This document shows, piece after piece, positions 1-7,401 of a stretch of 36,677 bases of DNA. The notes below the pieces were generated by a model, which saw only the letters and a list, made by a program, of their open reading frames with translations, was not told the DNA's origin and did not search any database. Made by a program: the position numbers and the translations under genes. Source of the stretch: Oscillospiraceae bacterium (GTDB lineage Bacteria; Bacillota; Clostridia; Oscillospirales; Oscillospiraceae); the NCBI GenBank assembly GCA_017516005.1, contig JAFWDU010000006.1, positions 1 to 36,677 on the forward strand, in the 5' to 3' direction. Numbering within the stretch: the first letter of the stretch is position 1; the number at the start of each line of letters is the position of its first letter.

Positions 1-3
1 AAA

Positions 4-528
4 ATGTCAGGCAGATATAAACTGAAAAACAAAGGGATAAGACTTGAAAAGGTGAATGACAATAACTTCGTTGATCTGATGAAGCTTGAAGTTGCTGAAT
101 CGCAGAAAGACTACGTTGCTTCGAACACGGTGAGTATGGCTCAGGCTTATGCCGTAAATGCAAGCGGCAGATTTGTTCAGTGTTTCGGTATCTACGATGG
201 AGACACAGCGGTCGGATTTGCCATGATCGGACACCATTCCGAGGAATATAACGGTATGGCGGAAATATATCGCCACAGCTATTATCTTTGGCGATTTATG
301 ATCGATCACAGATTTCAAGGAAAAGGATTCGGAAGGGATGCACTGAACCTTCTTTTGGACTATGTTCTATCATTTCCGGATGGAGAGGAAGACACATGGA
401 GTACATCATACGATCAGGAAAATGAAGCAGCCAGGCATCTGTACGCCTCATTTGGATTTGCGCCGAACGGTGAGAAAGACAGCGATTATGAAGATGCGGA
501 GGAAGTCGCTGTGCTGCCGCTGAAATGA
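4..528 (+). CDS. GNAT family N-acetyltransferase (BltD/PaiA-like)
   Basis: A 174-residue acetyl-CoA-dependent N-acetyltransferase of the GNAT fold. The acetyl-CoA pyrophosphate-binding loop is visible as RFQGKGFGRDAL near residues 104-115, preceded by the YYLWRFMID beta-4 strand. It is followed by the C-terminal ENEAARHLYASFGF helix-strand typical of spermine/spermidine acetyltransferases such as BltD and PaiA. The arrangement (charged N-terminus, EIYRHSYYLWRFMI) fits that subgroup, but the substrate cannot be read from sequence. The frame is open to the window edge and no ribosome binding site is visible, so the ATG at base 4 may not be the true start. Nothing upstream is seen. It runs toward the AI-2E gene, and the two are separated by 258 bases of hairpins. 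Confidence 0.85.
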   Translation: MSGRYKLKNKGIRLEKVNDNNFVDLMKLEVAESQKDYVASNTVSMAQAYAVNASGRFVQCFGIYDGDTAVGFAMIGHHSEEYNGMAEIYRHSYYLWRFMIDHRFQGKGFGRDALNLLLDYVLSFPDGEEDTWSTSYDQENEAARHLYASFGFAPNGEKDSDYEDAEEVAVLPLK

Positions 529-568
529 TCTTTTCAGCAAAACCGAACAAGTTGACAAATACCAGTTT

Positions 569-583
569 GCAGGGCTCCCCTGC
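569..583 (+). terminator. Small GC-rich hairpin after the GNAT gene
   Basis: GCAGGG and CCCTGC form a 6-bp stem with a 3-base loop, 41 bases after the acetyltransferase stop. Only a broken T stretch follows, so it is a weak terminator candidate at best. Confidence 0.35.
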
Positions 584-584
584 T

Positions 585-636
585 GGTGTACTTTTAGGCG
601 TTCTTTCTATGCTTTGGTACACTTTTACGCGGTCTT
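585..636 (+). repeat. Two-copy imperfect direct repeat, possible IS21-type end remnant
   Basis: Two 21-base units, 585-605 and 616-636, match at 17 of 21 positions (GGTGTACTTTTAGGCG... and GGTACACTTTTACGCG...) and are spaced 31 bases apart. Multiple short terminal repeats of this general look are known at ends of IS21-family elements. No transposase remains nearby, so an insertion-sequence scar is an inference. Confidence 0.4.
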
Positions 637-646
637 CCACATAAAA

Positions 647-680
647 GGTAGGTAATTTTGATAGAATTACCTGCCTTTTT
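647..680 (+). terminator. Rho-independent terminator, plus strand
   Basis: An 11-bp stem (GGTAGGTAATT with AATTACCTGCC, one G-T pair) has a 7-base loop and is followed directly by TTTTT at 676-680. It would stop transcripts from the acetyltransferase side. Confidence 0.7.
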
Positions 681-745
681 CTTGGCGCTTTAGCATGACA
701 AAACCCCTAGTAGAACCAGGGGCTTTGTCATGCTAAAGCGCCAAG
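681..745. repeat. Long near-perfect inverted repeat (28-bp arms)
   Basis: Arms 681-708 and 718-745 pair over 28 positions with one mismatch around a 9-base loop. There is no T-run on either side, so it is not a classic terminator. It lies between two other hairpins in the gap between convergent genes and could be a transcription barrier or a miniature-element remnant. Confidence 0.8.
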
Positions 746-787
746 CACAAACCTTCTGATTATACATGAATCAGAAGGTTTGTGCTT
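743..787 (-). terminator. Hairpin at the end of the AI-2E gene
   Basis: A perfect 19-bp stem (743-761 with 769-787) around a 7-base loop touches the minus-strand stop codon of the AI-2E gene. It shares bases 743-745 with the preceding 28-bp hairpin, so the two cannot be fully formed together. Its T-tract is poor on both strands. Confidence 0.55.
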
Positions 788-2091
788 TATGTTTCAGGCT
801 GATCCTTAGATAACGGATCTGGGTTAGCCGGTTCCTCTTGAACATTAAGCATGGTTTGATGAGATTCCGGCTGGCCTGAAATAAACTGCGAAGTTTTCCA
901 AGGCTCCATATAAGCCAGCGTATCTGTTGGCAGCTTCTTTCTGGTCAGCTGTTCCTCTGCAAGATCTTTGACAATGGTGTAAAGAACAGCAAACAAAGGA
1001 ACACCAATCAGCATTCCGATTACACCAAATAACCCGCTGAATACGGTAATGGAAATCAGAACCCAGAAACTGGAGATACCAACTGTGTTGCCGAGAATTT
1101 TAGGTCCGATGACATTGCCGTCAAGCTGCTGGAGAGCTAGAATAAAAATACAAAAATAGAGACATTTGATTGGATCGATCAGAAGAATGATCAGTGCACA
1201 GGGAATCGCGCCGATTAGAGGACCGAAAAAAGGAACAATATTTGTGATTCCTACGATGGTAGCAACCAGAATCGGATAAGGAAGTTTAAGAATCAGCGCA
1301 CCGATATAACAAAGAATACCAATGATTGTAGAATCAAGAAGTTTTCCGCGAATAAAACCACCAAAGACTTCATTGGCCTTATGTGCAACACGTTTGATCC
1401 GCGCTTCTGCTTTCGGCTTCCAGATAGCGGCGCTGAGTTTACGGCATTGTGCCAAGAGCCGCTTTTTGTCAGCAAGCATATATGCGGCGATAATGATGCC
1501 AATCAGGAAATTTGCGATCCAGCGAACAACCGAAAACACACCGGAAGCAACCTTTGACATGATAGACTGTGCAGATGCAACGAGTCGATTATTGACCCAG
1601 TCTTCCAGGAAAGCATAACCTTTTTCAAGAATGGTTTCCACATAGTCGCGAATATTCGGGTTATCTTCCAGGAGCGTATTAATCCATTCCTCAAGTGTAT
1701 TGTAGTAATCCTGTCCGTTTTCAATCAAAACAGAAATGCTGCTGGTTAGTTGAGGAACGATCAGCATAATTACACCGAAAATAACCAGAACAGTAAACAA
1801 AACAGTAAAAACAATTGAAAGCGCATGTGCCAGTTTTGATGCGGTCCTGGGTTTCATTCTATTCTTGAACAGTCTGAAACATGTATCTTCGAAGAATACA
1901 GCAATAGGGTTCACAATAAAAGCAATTACCAAACCCCAAATAACCGGAGACACTGCAGCAATTGTATTTGCTACCCAGGAACTGATGCCGGACAGCCTTG
2001 ACAGAATCATTGCAAGAACAATGCTTGCCGCAATGACAGAAAACAGGGTAACGCCCCAGCGGATATATTTGGTTTTTACTGGATCCCGCAT
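787..2091 (-). CDS. AI-2E family transporter (PerM/YdiK/TqsA type)
   Basis: A polytopic membrane protein of about 434 residues with the AI-2E/PerM family layout. It has an N-terminal pair of hydrophobic segments (TLFSVIAASIVLAMILS, VIWGLVIAFIVNPIAVFFE) and another pair around YALSIVFTVLFTVLVIFGVIMLIVP. A soluble loop follows, then the family core: ANFLIGIIIAAYMLADKKRL, GFIRGKLLDSTIIGILCYIGALIL, GITNIVPFFGPLIGAIPCALI and the QQLDGNVIGPKILG motif before the last helices. Members move small molecules or ions, and the substrate here is unknown. An earlier ATG at 2118 is possible. I prefer 2091 because a purine-rich GGGTAGGGA stretch precedes it and the likely promoter (2130-2159) would leave almost no leader for 2118. 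It is divergent from the WYL regulator, which may control it. Confidence 0.88.
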   Translation of the reverse strand: MRDPVKTKYIRWGVTLFSVIAASIVLAMILSRLSGISSWVANTIAAVSPVIWGLVIAFIVNPIAVFFEDTCFRLFKNRMKPRTASKLAHALSIVFTVLFTVLVIFGVIMLIVPQLTSSISVLIENGQDYYNTLEEWINTLLEDNPNIRDYVETILEKGYAFLEDWVNNRLVASAQSIMSKVASGVFSVVRWIANFLIGIIIAAYMLADKKRLLAQCRKLSAAIWKPKAEARIKRVAHKANEVFGGFIRGKLLDSTIIGILCYIGALILKLPYPILVATIVGITNIVPFFGPLIGAIPCALIILLIDPIKCLYFCIFILALQQLDGNVIGPKILGNTVGISSFWVLISITVFSGLFGVIGMLIGVPLFAVLYTIVKDLAEEQLTRKKLPTDTLAYMEPWKTSQFISGQPESHQTMLNVQEEPANPDPLSKDQPET

Positions 2092-2129
2092 ATTTGCTTC
2101 CCTACCCTTTCCAGTCATTTTCCGTCTTC

Positions 2130-2159
2130 AATGTATCACATCACGAGTCCTTGCGTCAA
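2130..2159 (-). promoter_or_regulatory. Sigma-A-type promoter for the AI-2E gene
   Basis: Read on the minus strand this gives TTGACG, 18 bases, TACATT, placed just upstream of the AI-2E start. The -35 box lies inside an inverted repeat (2145-2173). Confidence 0.5.
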
Positions 2160-2173
2160 TGCGCGCAAGACTC
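2145..2173. promoter_or_regulatory. Inverted repeat overlapping the divergent promoter region, possible operator
   Basis: GAGTC-C-TTGCG and CGCAA-GACTC form a 10-bp interrupted dyad around an 8-base centre. It covers the -35 element of the AI-2E promoter and lies 50 bases upstream of the WYL promoter. Operator function is inferred from position only. Confidence 0.35.
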
Positions 2174-2223
2174 CTTTTGCAATATATTAACAATTACTTC
2201 TTTCGTTCCAATGGAATCAGTTC

Positions 2224-2252
2224 TTGTTATGAACATCATGGAATGGTACAAT
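2224..2252 (+). promoter_or_regulatory. Sigma-A-type promoter for the WYL regulator
   Basis: TTGTTA, a 17-base spacer and TACAAT, 40 bases before the GTG start of the regulator. Confidence 0.55.
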
Positions 2253-2291
2253 ATGATTCGATAAGAATAATGTGATCAGAGGTGTTTTGTT

Positions 2292-3281
2292 GTGCCAAGG
2301 ACGGAGTATCAAAAGAAAAAAGTACTGCTTCTTCGCAGGTTTCTTCTTCAGAAAACAGATGAAGAACATCCTGTATCGATCAGTGTGCTGCAGAAAATGC
2401 TAAGTGACAATGACGCTCCTTCAGAGAGAAAAAGCATTTACAATGATATCCAGGCTCTTCAGGACGATGGACTGGATATCATTTACAAGAACAATTCCGG
2501 TTATTACATTGCGTCGAGAGATTTTGAACTGGCTGAACTGAAACTGTTGGTGGACGCAATCCAGGCAAGCAGATTTGTTACAGAGAAAAAATCGCGCGAG
2601 CTAATCAGGAAGCTTCAGTCTTTATGTTCAGAGCATGAGGCACGGCTCCTTAACCGGAATCTTGCAATCAGCGGCAGGGGCAAAACCGGAAATGAACGGA
2701 TTTATTATAATGTCGACGCACTACAGACTGCGATTGCAGAGAATCATTCCATTATCTTCCGTTATTTCGACTGGTCACCGGACGGAACGAAAAAATTCCG
2801 GCCGGATTATTACCAGGCAGTTCCAATTGCGCTTTGTTGGGATGATGAATACTATTACCTGATTGCAGAGACGGAGAAGCATGGAATAACACATTACCGT
2901 GTAGATAAGATGGAAGAAATCAGCACGCAGAATGATCACCCAAGCCTGAGTGAAGAAGCCAGAAACCTTGATCTTGGGAAATATACCAATCGGGTATTTG
3001 GTATGTTTTCAGGCGAAGTCGAAACAGTCCGGCTTCGTATGAGAAATGAACTTGCAGGTGTAGTTCGGGATCGTTTTGGTGCAGACATTATCATGATACC
3101 AGACGGAAAGGATCATTTCATATTCTCAGCGGAAATTGCTGTATCTCCCCTGTTCTTCTCTTGGGTGCTGATGTTTGGAGATCGAGCGGAAATACTCTCA
3201 CCGGAATCCGTGAGACGTGATTTTCTTGCGCTTCTTGTAAAATCACAGTCAGTGTATGAATCAGACGGCTCTTCAGAATGA
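2292..3281 (+). CDS. WYL-domain transcriptional regulator
   Basis: A 329-residue predicted DNA-binding regulator. Residues about 8-65 form a winged helix-turn-helix of the HTH_11 type, including SERKSIYNDIQALQDDGLDI and a wing NSGYYI. The WYL domain follows from about residue 140 (AIAENHSIIFRYFDW, then CWDDEYYYLIAETEKHGITHYRVDKM). The C-terminal WCX-like part resembles VRLRMRNELAGVVRDRFG. WYL domains are ligand- or nucleic-acid-sensing modules in bacterial regulators. The GTG start is supported by AGAGGTG seven bases upstream and by a promoter at 2224-2252. It is divergently transcribed from the AI-2E membrane protein, a common regulator-target arrangement, but the effector and target are not known. 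A strong hairpin follows the gene. Confidence 0.9.
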   Translation: MPRTEYQKKKVLLLRRFLLQKTDEEHPVSISVLQKMLSDNDAPSERKSIYNDIQALQDDGLDIIYKNNSGYYIASRDFELAELKLLVDAIQASRFVTEKKSRELIRKLQSLCSEHEARLLNRNLAISGRGKTGNERIYYNVDALQTAIAENHSIIFRYFDWSPDGTKKFRPDYYQAVPIALCWDDEYYYLIAETEKHGITHYRVDKMEEISTQNDHPSLSEEARNLDLGKYTNRVFGMFSGEVETVRLRMRNELAGVVRDRFGADIIMIPDGKDHFIFSAEIAVSPLFFSWVLMFGDRAEILSPESVRRDFLALLVKSQSVYESDGSSE

Positions 3282-3294
3282 AGTAATCTTCAGA

Positions 3295-3333
3295 AAAAAG
3301 GCTCTCCCTGAACGTAATCCGTCCAGGGAGAGC
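3295..3333 (-). terminator. Shared terminator between WYL regulator and mscS
   Basis: A 10-bp stem, GCTCTCCCTG with CAGGGAGAGC (3301-3310 and 3324-3333), is followed on the minus strand by CTTTTTT, so it ends the MscS gene. On the plus strand the same hairpin sits after the regulator with a weaker T-tract. Confidence 0.75.
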
Positions 3334-3352
3334 TTGATCTTTAATTCAGCAA

Positions 3353-4273
3353 TTAATCGCCTTGATGTACAACGACCTGCGGGAACGGGATCTCGATTCC
3401 CTTTTCGCCAAACAGCACCCAGATATCTCTGGTAAGCTGACGCTGTGCGATGAAGATATTCTCTTCCTTTACTTCAGCAATGACGCGAATGACAACACCG
3501 CTGTCGCCAAGGCTCAGAACACCCTGGTAATAAGGAACGTGAAGATACAGATCTTTATGCTCCTCGTACATGGCTGGCATGGCTTCACGAATAATACGCT
3601 CCATGCGCTTTACATCCGTATTGTAGGCAACACTGACTTCGACCATTGCAAGAGAAGTGTTGCGGGAACGGTTCTGGAAGTTGCGAATGTCAGAGTTGTT
3701 GACAACCTTTACGTTTCCGCCGGCATCTTCAATGCTGGTTGTACGAACGCCGATGTCTCTAACTACACCACGGAAATCGTCCAGAACAATGATGTCGCCG
3801 ATGGAGTACTGGCCTTCAAAAATAATGAAAATACCGGTAATGATGTCTTCAATCAGACTCTGTGCGCCAAAGCCGAGGATCAATCCAAGAATTCCAACGC
3901 CAGCGAGAACAGCTGTGGTATTAACGCCCAGAATGCTCAGGCCCCAAACAATACCGGCAATCACACAAATGTATTTTGCTGCACCGGTCAGAAGAGCGGT
4001 TACGGTCTGAGCCCGTGCAGTTTTCTTGCCAATTGCAAAGAGAATGAACTTAATAACAATATAGCACAGCCAGATAATACAGATTGCAAGGAGAAGTGTC
4101 ATCAAATGTGCAATGGTGATATGGCCGTTTCCTTCAAGAAGAAAATGATCTCTCTTAAGTTCAAGAAATGCATCTTTAAACTGGGAAGCAATGGGAAGAC
4201 GTCCCAGATTGAGTAGAAGTACAATCAGTACGACTGCAACGACTATTCCGATAATTGTTCTGTTTTTCTTCAT
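3353..4273 (-). CDS. mscS: MscS-family small-conductance mechanosensitive channel
   Basis: A 306-residue membrane channel that opens under membrane tension to release solutes on osmotic downshock. Three hydrophobic segments are visible: residues 7-23, about 56-82, and the pore-lining helix near 100-150. The pore helix has the glycine/alanine pattern AVLAGVGILGLILGFGAQSLIEDIITGIFI characteristic of MscS TM3. The beta domain follows with EGQYSIGDIIVLDDFRGVVRDIGVRTTSIEDAGGN and VVNNSDIRNFQNRSR, then the C-terminal alpha/beta domain ending IEIPFPQVVVHQGD. The ATG start has GAGGTG seven bases upstream. A promoter 137 bases upstream leaves a long leader. It appears to be a one-gene unit. Family assignment is secure; the symbol is generic. 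Confidence 0.92.
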   Translation of the reverse strand: MKKNRTIIGIVVAVVLIVLLLNLGRLPIASQFKDAFLELKRDHFLLEGNGHITIAHLMTLLLAICIIWLCYIVIKFILFAIGKKTARAQTVTALLTGAAKYICVIAGIVWGLSILGVNTTAVLAGVGILGLILGFGAQSLIEDIITGIFIIFEGQYSIGDIIVLDDFRGVVRDIGVRTTSIEDAGGNVKVVNNSDIRNFQNRSRNTSLAMVEVSVAYNTDVKRMERIIREAMPAMYEEHKDLYLHVPYYQGVLSLGDSGVVIRVIAEVKEENIFIAQRQLTRDIWVLFGEKGIEIPFPQVVVHQGD

Positions 4274-4409
4274 TGCAATTCACCTCGTAATTTGATAATC
4301 CGGATCATATCATACTCATAAAGGAAACATTCCTTCAGAGATATACTCTCCGTAAGGCTGCGATTGAAACGCAATCTCTTTGAAAGTGTAAACCTTTCCC
4401 TTCAAACTA

Positions 4410-4438
4410 AGTTTATTCAGAACAAGTGGTAATGTCAA
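4410..4438 (-). promoter_or_regulatory. Sigma-A-type promoter, probably for mscS
   Basis: On the minus strand this reads TTGACA, a 17-base spacer, TAAACT. The -35 box is a perfect match to consensus. The next gene downstream is mscS, about 130 bases from the expected transcription start. Confidence 0.6.
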
Positions 4439-4635
4439 GTGTGGAATCAAAGAAATGATGAATTTGCGATTCTCAGTCGACCCTTCGGACTGGTGCAGCG
4501 CTGGAGATACTAGCAAAGTCAGGCAGAGTCAGAAAGCGTGCAAACAAATATATAATGCAAGAATGATCGGTAATTGTTGTTATTTTTGTTGACATTAGAA
4601 AAATCGAAATAACGTAATCGATCGAAAAAGATAAG

Positions 4636-4666
4636 AAAAAGACCGGAAATCATAAGATTTCCAGTC
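4636..4666 (-). terminator. Terminator of tRNA-Ala
   Basis: An 11-bp stem (4641-4651 with 4656-4666, one G-T pair) has a 4-base loop and is followed on the minus strand by TTTTT. It begins 8 bases after the encoded CCA end of the tRNA. Confidence 0.8.
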
Positions 4667-4673
4667 TTTATTC

Positions 4674-4749
<76 letters not shown>

Positions 4750-4791
4750 ATATGTGATTGATCCTGAGCTGAAACCCCGAGGACGTGCTTC

Positions 4792-4820
4792 ATCTTATCA
4801 GATTGCAGATAAAATTGCAA
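4792..4820 (-). promoter_or_regulatory. Promoter of tRNA-Ala
   Basis: On the minus strand: TTGCAA, a 17-base spacer and TAAGAT, ending 43 bases before the 5' end of the mature tRNA. Confidence 0.6.
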
Positions 4821-4937
4821 GAACTATTTTTTCATTTTTCCAATTTCGAATGTATTCTTTTGAGCGGCAATCGGTTCGAAAGAATGATATCTGTCCCTTC
4901 AGAAAATAGGTGTGTCAGTAACTGAATCATTGAATGC

Positions 4938-4966
4938 TTGCGCTTAAAAAGGATTCATGCTAGACT
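4938..4966 (+). promoter_or_regulatory. Sigma-A-type promoter for the DUF6062 gene
   Basis: TTGCGC, a 17-base spacer, TAGACT, 52 bases before the start codon. Confidence 0.45.
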
Positions 4967-5018
4967 GTCTACAAGAAATTGTATCCGATAAATACATGAT
5001 AAGAAAAGGCGGTGCGAT

Positions 5019-5783
5019 ATGAAGGAACAGATCTATACCATCCCCTTGAATGAATCATTTGACTCCGGAGATGAATGCCCTTTTTGCTTTCTGGAAAGAA
5101 ATGTGGAACGCAGCGCAATCAATTACGCGGTCGGACCGGAAGCAAGCTACATGGAGTCTGATGTTCGTGGCTTGACTAATGAGCAGGGATTCTGTACGCA
5201 CCATATGAAGTCCCTTTATGACTATGGTAATTCCCTTGGCAGTGCACTGATTCTGCAGAGTTATTATAAGCTGCTTATGGACGATTTCAGAGATCAGCTT
5301 GAGCATTTTGACCAGCCTGCAAAGCGCGGACTGTTTTCAAAATCCAAGCAGAACTCTGACGATACAACACCTCCCCTTGTCAAATGGAGCCGACGCCGTC
5401 AAAGTACCTGCTATGTCTGCGGGAAAATCGAAAGCAACATGCAGCGCTATTATGAGACTTTTTTCATGATGAGCAAAACGGAAGATTTTCGTAGAAAAGT
5501 TGAGTCTTCCAAAGGGTTTTGTATGCGGCATTTTGGTGAACTGGTTGCTTCTGCACAGTCGAATCTTCCGAATGGTCAGAGAGAGTGGTTCTACCAGACA
5601 GTGTTTTCTCTGATGAAGGACAATATGGACCGTGTTAAAGCGGATCTGGACGATTTCGTCGGAATGTTTGATTATCATCAGCAGAATACGATTATGCCGG
5701 CCAATACCAGGGACGCGCTGTCCAGATCCATGCAGAAACTGAAGGGACTTCATCCGGCTGATCCCCCATTTAAAGGTAAATAA
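5019..5783 (+). CDS. DUF6062 family cysteine-rich protein
   Basis: A 254-residue soluble protein that I recognise as DUF6062-like, a Bacillota family without known function. Its striking feature is a duplicated motif. The first copy has C20-P-F-C23 and then G-F-C59-T-H-H62. The second has C131-Y-V-C134 and then G-F-C168-M-R-H171. Each pair would give a CCCH metal site, with 36 and 34 residues between the second and third cysteines. A polar, lysine-rich linker (about 100-128) joins the two halves. There is no signal peptide or membrane segment. The start is supported by AAGGCGGTG upstream and a promoter at 4938-4966. A good terminator follows directly, so it is a single-gene unit. A two-zinc protein is inferred from the cysteine pattern; the partner or substrate is unknown. 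Confidence 0.82.
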   Translation: MKEQIYTIPLNESFDSGDECPFCFLERNVERSAINYAVGPEASYMESDVRGLTNEQGFCTHHMKSLYDYGNSLGSALILQSYYKLLMDDFRDQLEHFDQPAKRGLFSKSKQNSDDTTPPLVKWSRRRQSTCYVCGKIESNMQRYYETFFMMSKTEDFRRKVESSKGFCMRHFGELVASAQSNLPNGQREWFYQTVFSLMKDNMDRVKADLDDFVGMFDYHQQNTIMPANTRDALSRSMQKLKGLHPADPPFKGK

Positions 5784-5787
5784 TGCT

Positions 5788-5824
5788 ATGCCAGGCTGCA
5801 GTGATTGAGCAGCCTGGCATTTTT
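5788..5824 (+). terminator. Terminator of the DUF6062 gene
   Basis: A perfect 12-bp stem, ATGCCAGGCTGC with GCAGCCTGGCAT, with an 8-to-9-base loop and TTTTT, begins 5 bases after the stop codon. Confidence 0.85.
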
Positions 5825-5855
5825 ATGATGACATAGCAAGATATGGGATTTTCTA

Positions 5856-5884
5856 TTGTATATCACAATCAACCATGTTATATT
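5856..5884 (+). promoter_or_regulatory. Sigma-A-type promoter for the MATE exporter
   Basis: TTGTAT, a 17-base spacer, TATATT. It lies downstream of an in-frame ATG at 5843, which therefore cannot be the start on this transcript. Confidence 0.6.
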
Positions 5885-5935
5885 GTTATTGATATCTTAC
5901 AGCAGAAATCCTGTATTGAATGGAGGCGTTTTCCA

Positions 5936-7318
5936 GTGCGCATTATGACGCGGGATCGGGAATTCTATAAGTCTCTCATTTTGCTTGCGATTCCCATTGC
6001 CCTACAGAATTTCATCAGTTATGCAGTCAATTTTGCTGACAATCTCATGATCGGGCAGCTTGGTGAGTATGCAATCAGCGGCGTCTATATGGGAAACCAG
6101 GTACAGACACTGCTGCAGTATGTGGTCAACGGCATCGGTCAGGCTCTTCTAATCCTGTCTGCACAATATTGGGGCAAGCGAGATACATTCAGCATTCGCA
6201 GACTGACCTCCATGTGTCTTCGGATCAGTACAATCATCGGTATTATCCTGTCTGTCAGTGCATTTCTCTTCCCTGCTGAGATTACCCGCATTTTCACAAA
6301 GGACGAGGAAGTCATCAGACATACCGTAATGTATCTGCGAATCGTTTGCTGGAGTTATTTCTTCTTCTGCATCAGCCAGCTTCTCATCAACGCAATGCGA
6401 AGTGTTGAAACAGTACGAATCGGCCTGGTGATATCCATCATCACACTGTTTGTGAATATCTCACTGAACTATATCCTGATATTCGGCAAACTTGGCCTTC
6501 CTGCACTGGGCATCCAGGGCGCAGCTATCGCAACATTGATTTCCAGATTTGTAGAAGCTGCTGTCATGGTGATCTATGTCTTCTTCATTGACAAGAAGCT
6601 TGGTTTCAAGCTGAAGGATTTTCTGCTTCCAGGCGGAAAGCTCTTCAAGGATCTGCTTCGGTATGGTGCGCCGGTCCTGGGCGGACAGGTTGTATGGGCA
6701 ATTAATTCTCTCGCGCAGAGCGCTATCATCGGCCGCATGAGCGCGGAAGCCATTGCTTCTGTGAGTGTCGCAGGAAACCTGAATACGCTTCTGTTCATGG
6801 TTGTTCTCGGCCTTTCTGCCGCTCTTGGAATTATTACAGGAAAGATGGTTGGCGCAGGAAAGTATGAACTGATGAAAGAATATGCCAGAACGGCACAGGT
6901 GCTGTTTGCCGCCATTGGTGTGTTTATGGGCACGTTGCTCTTCCTGCTCCGCGGACCATTCCTGACGCTGTATGATCTTGCTCCGGATACGATCTCCGTT
7001 GCGAAGCAGTTCCTGACCGTCCTTTCAATTGCGATGATTGGTCGGTGCTATCAGGCAACTTGCCTTTCAGGCCTTGTTAAAGCAGGCGGAGATGTCAGTT
7101 TTGTGTTCAAGAACGACACCATCTTCGTCTTCCTCGTGGTCCTTCCCTCTGCAATTATTGCACAGCGTATCTTCCATGCACCATCCTGGGTTGTTTACGC
7201 CTGCCTCATGAGTGATCAGATTTTGAAGTGTTTTGTGGCAATCTGGAAGATCAATTCCTTCAATTGGATTAAGAATCTGACCCGTTCCGATTCTGAATCA
7301 GAAACAAATAAAGCCTGA
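5936..7318 (+). CDS. MATE family efflux transporter
   Basis: A 460-residue multidrug and toxin extrusion (MATE) type antiporter with about twelve membrane helices. The N-terminal half carries LAIPIALQNFISYAVNFADNLMIGQLGEYAISGVYMGNQVQ, the usual MATE helix 1-2 signature. The second half repeats the pattern with LLRYGAPVLGGQVVWAINSLAQSAIIGRMSAEAIASVSVAGNL. Such proteins export cationic or hydrophobic compounds using Na+ or H+ gradients; the substrate here is unknown. The frame is open from 5843, but GTG at 5936 is the likely start. GGAGG lies nine bases upstream of it, the promoter (5856-5884) is upstream of it, and the extra 31 residues are not membrane-like. It appears monocistronic, with a hairpin after it. 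Confidence 0.92.
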   Translation: MRIMTRDREFYKSLILLAIPIALQNFISYAVNFADNLMIGQLGEYAISGVYMGNQVQTLLQYVVNGIGQALLILSAQYWGKRDTFSIRRLTSMCLRISTIIGIILSVSAFLFPAEITRIFTKDEEVIRHTVMYLRIVCWSYFFFCISQLLINAMRSVETVRIGLVISIITLFVNISLNYILIFGKLGLPALGIQGAAIATLISRFVEAAVMVIYVFFIDKKLGFKLKDFLLPGGKLFKDLLRYGAPVLGGQVVWAINSLAQSAIIGRMSAEAIASVSVAGNLNTLLFMVVLGLSAALGIITGKMVGAGKYELMKEYARTAQVLFAAIGVFMGTLLFLLRGPFLTLYDLAPDTISVAKQFLTVLSIAMIGRCYQATCLSGLVKAGGDVSFVFKNDTIFVFLVVLPSAIIAQRIFHAPSWVVYACLMSDQILKCFVAIWKINSFNWIKNLTRSDSESETNKA

Positions 7319-7345
7319 TACCTGATAATTCATTCTTCGACAAAA

Positions 7346-7384
7346 CAAGAGCGTCACCCGGAACGCGACCGGATGACGCTCTTG
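7346..7384. terminator. Bidirectional terminator between MATE and coaE-M18 genes
   Basis: CAAGAGCGTCA pairs with TGACGCTCTTG, with an inner CCGG/CCGG stem and one C-A mismatch. It lies between convergent genes. The minus-strand tail is TTTTG. Confidence 0.75.
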
Positions 7385-7401
7385 CACTATAAATCAGGGA
7401 T

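Larger units (their letters stand above)
4274..4673. other. 400-base gap between mscS and tRNA-Ala
   Basis: Apart from a good minus-strand promoter at 4410-4438 and the tRNA terminator, no gene is supported here. Short open frames on the minus strand lack ribosome binding sites and familiar motifs. Bases 4274-4403 would be the mscS 5' leader, which contains two small inverted repeats but no riboswitch I recognise. Confidence 0.5.

Noticed and set aside
3362..4216. A 284-codon plus-strand frame opposite mscS
   Set aside because: Shadow of the mscS gene: asparagine- and cysteine-rich translation, no ribosome binding site, no known motif.
5843..5935. N-terminal extension of the MATE gene from ATG 5843
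   Set aside because: The promoter lies downstream of that ATG, and GGAGG supports the GTG at 5936.
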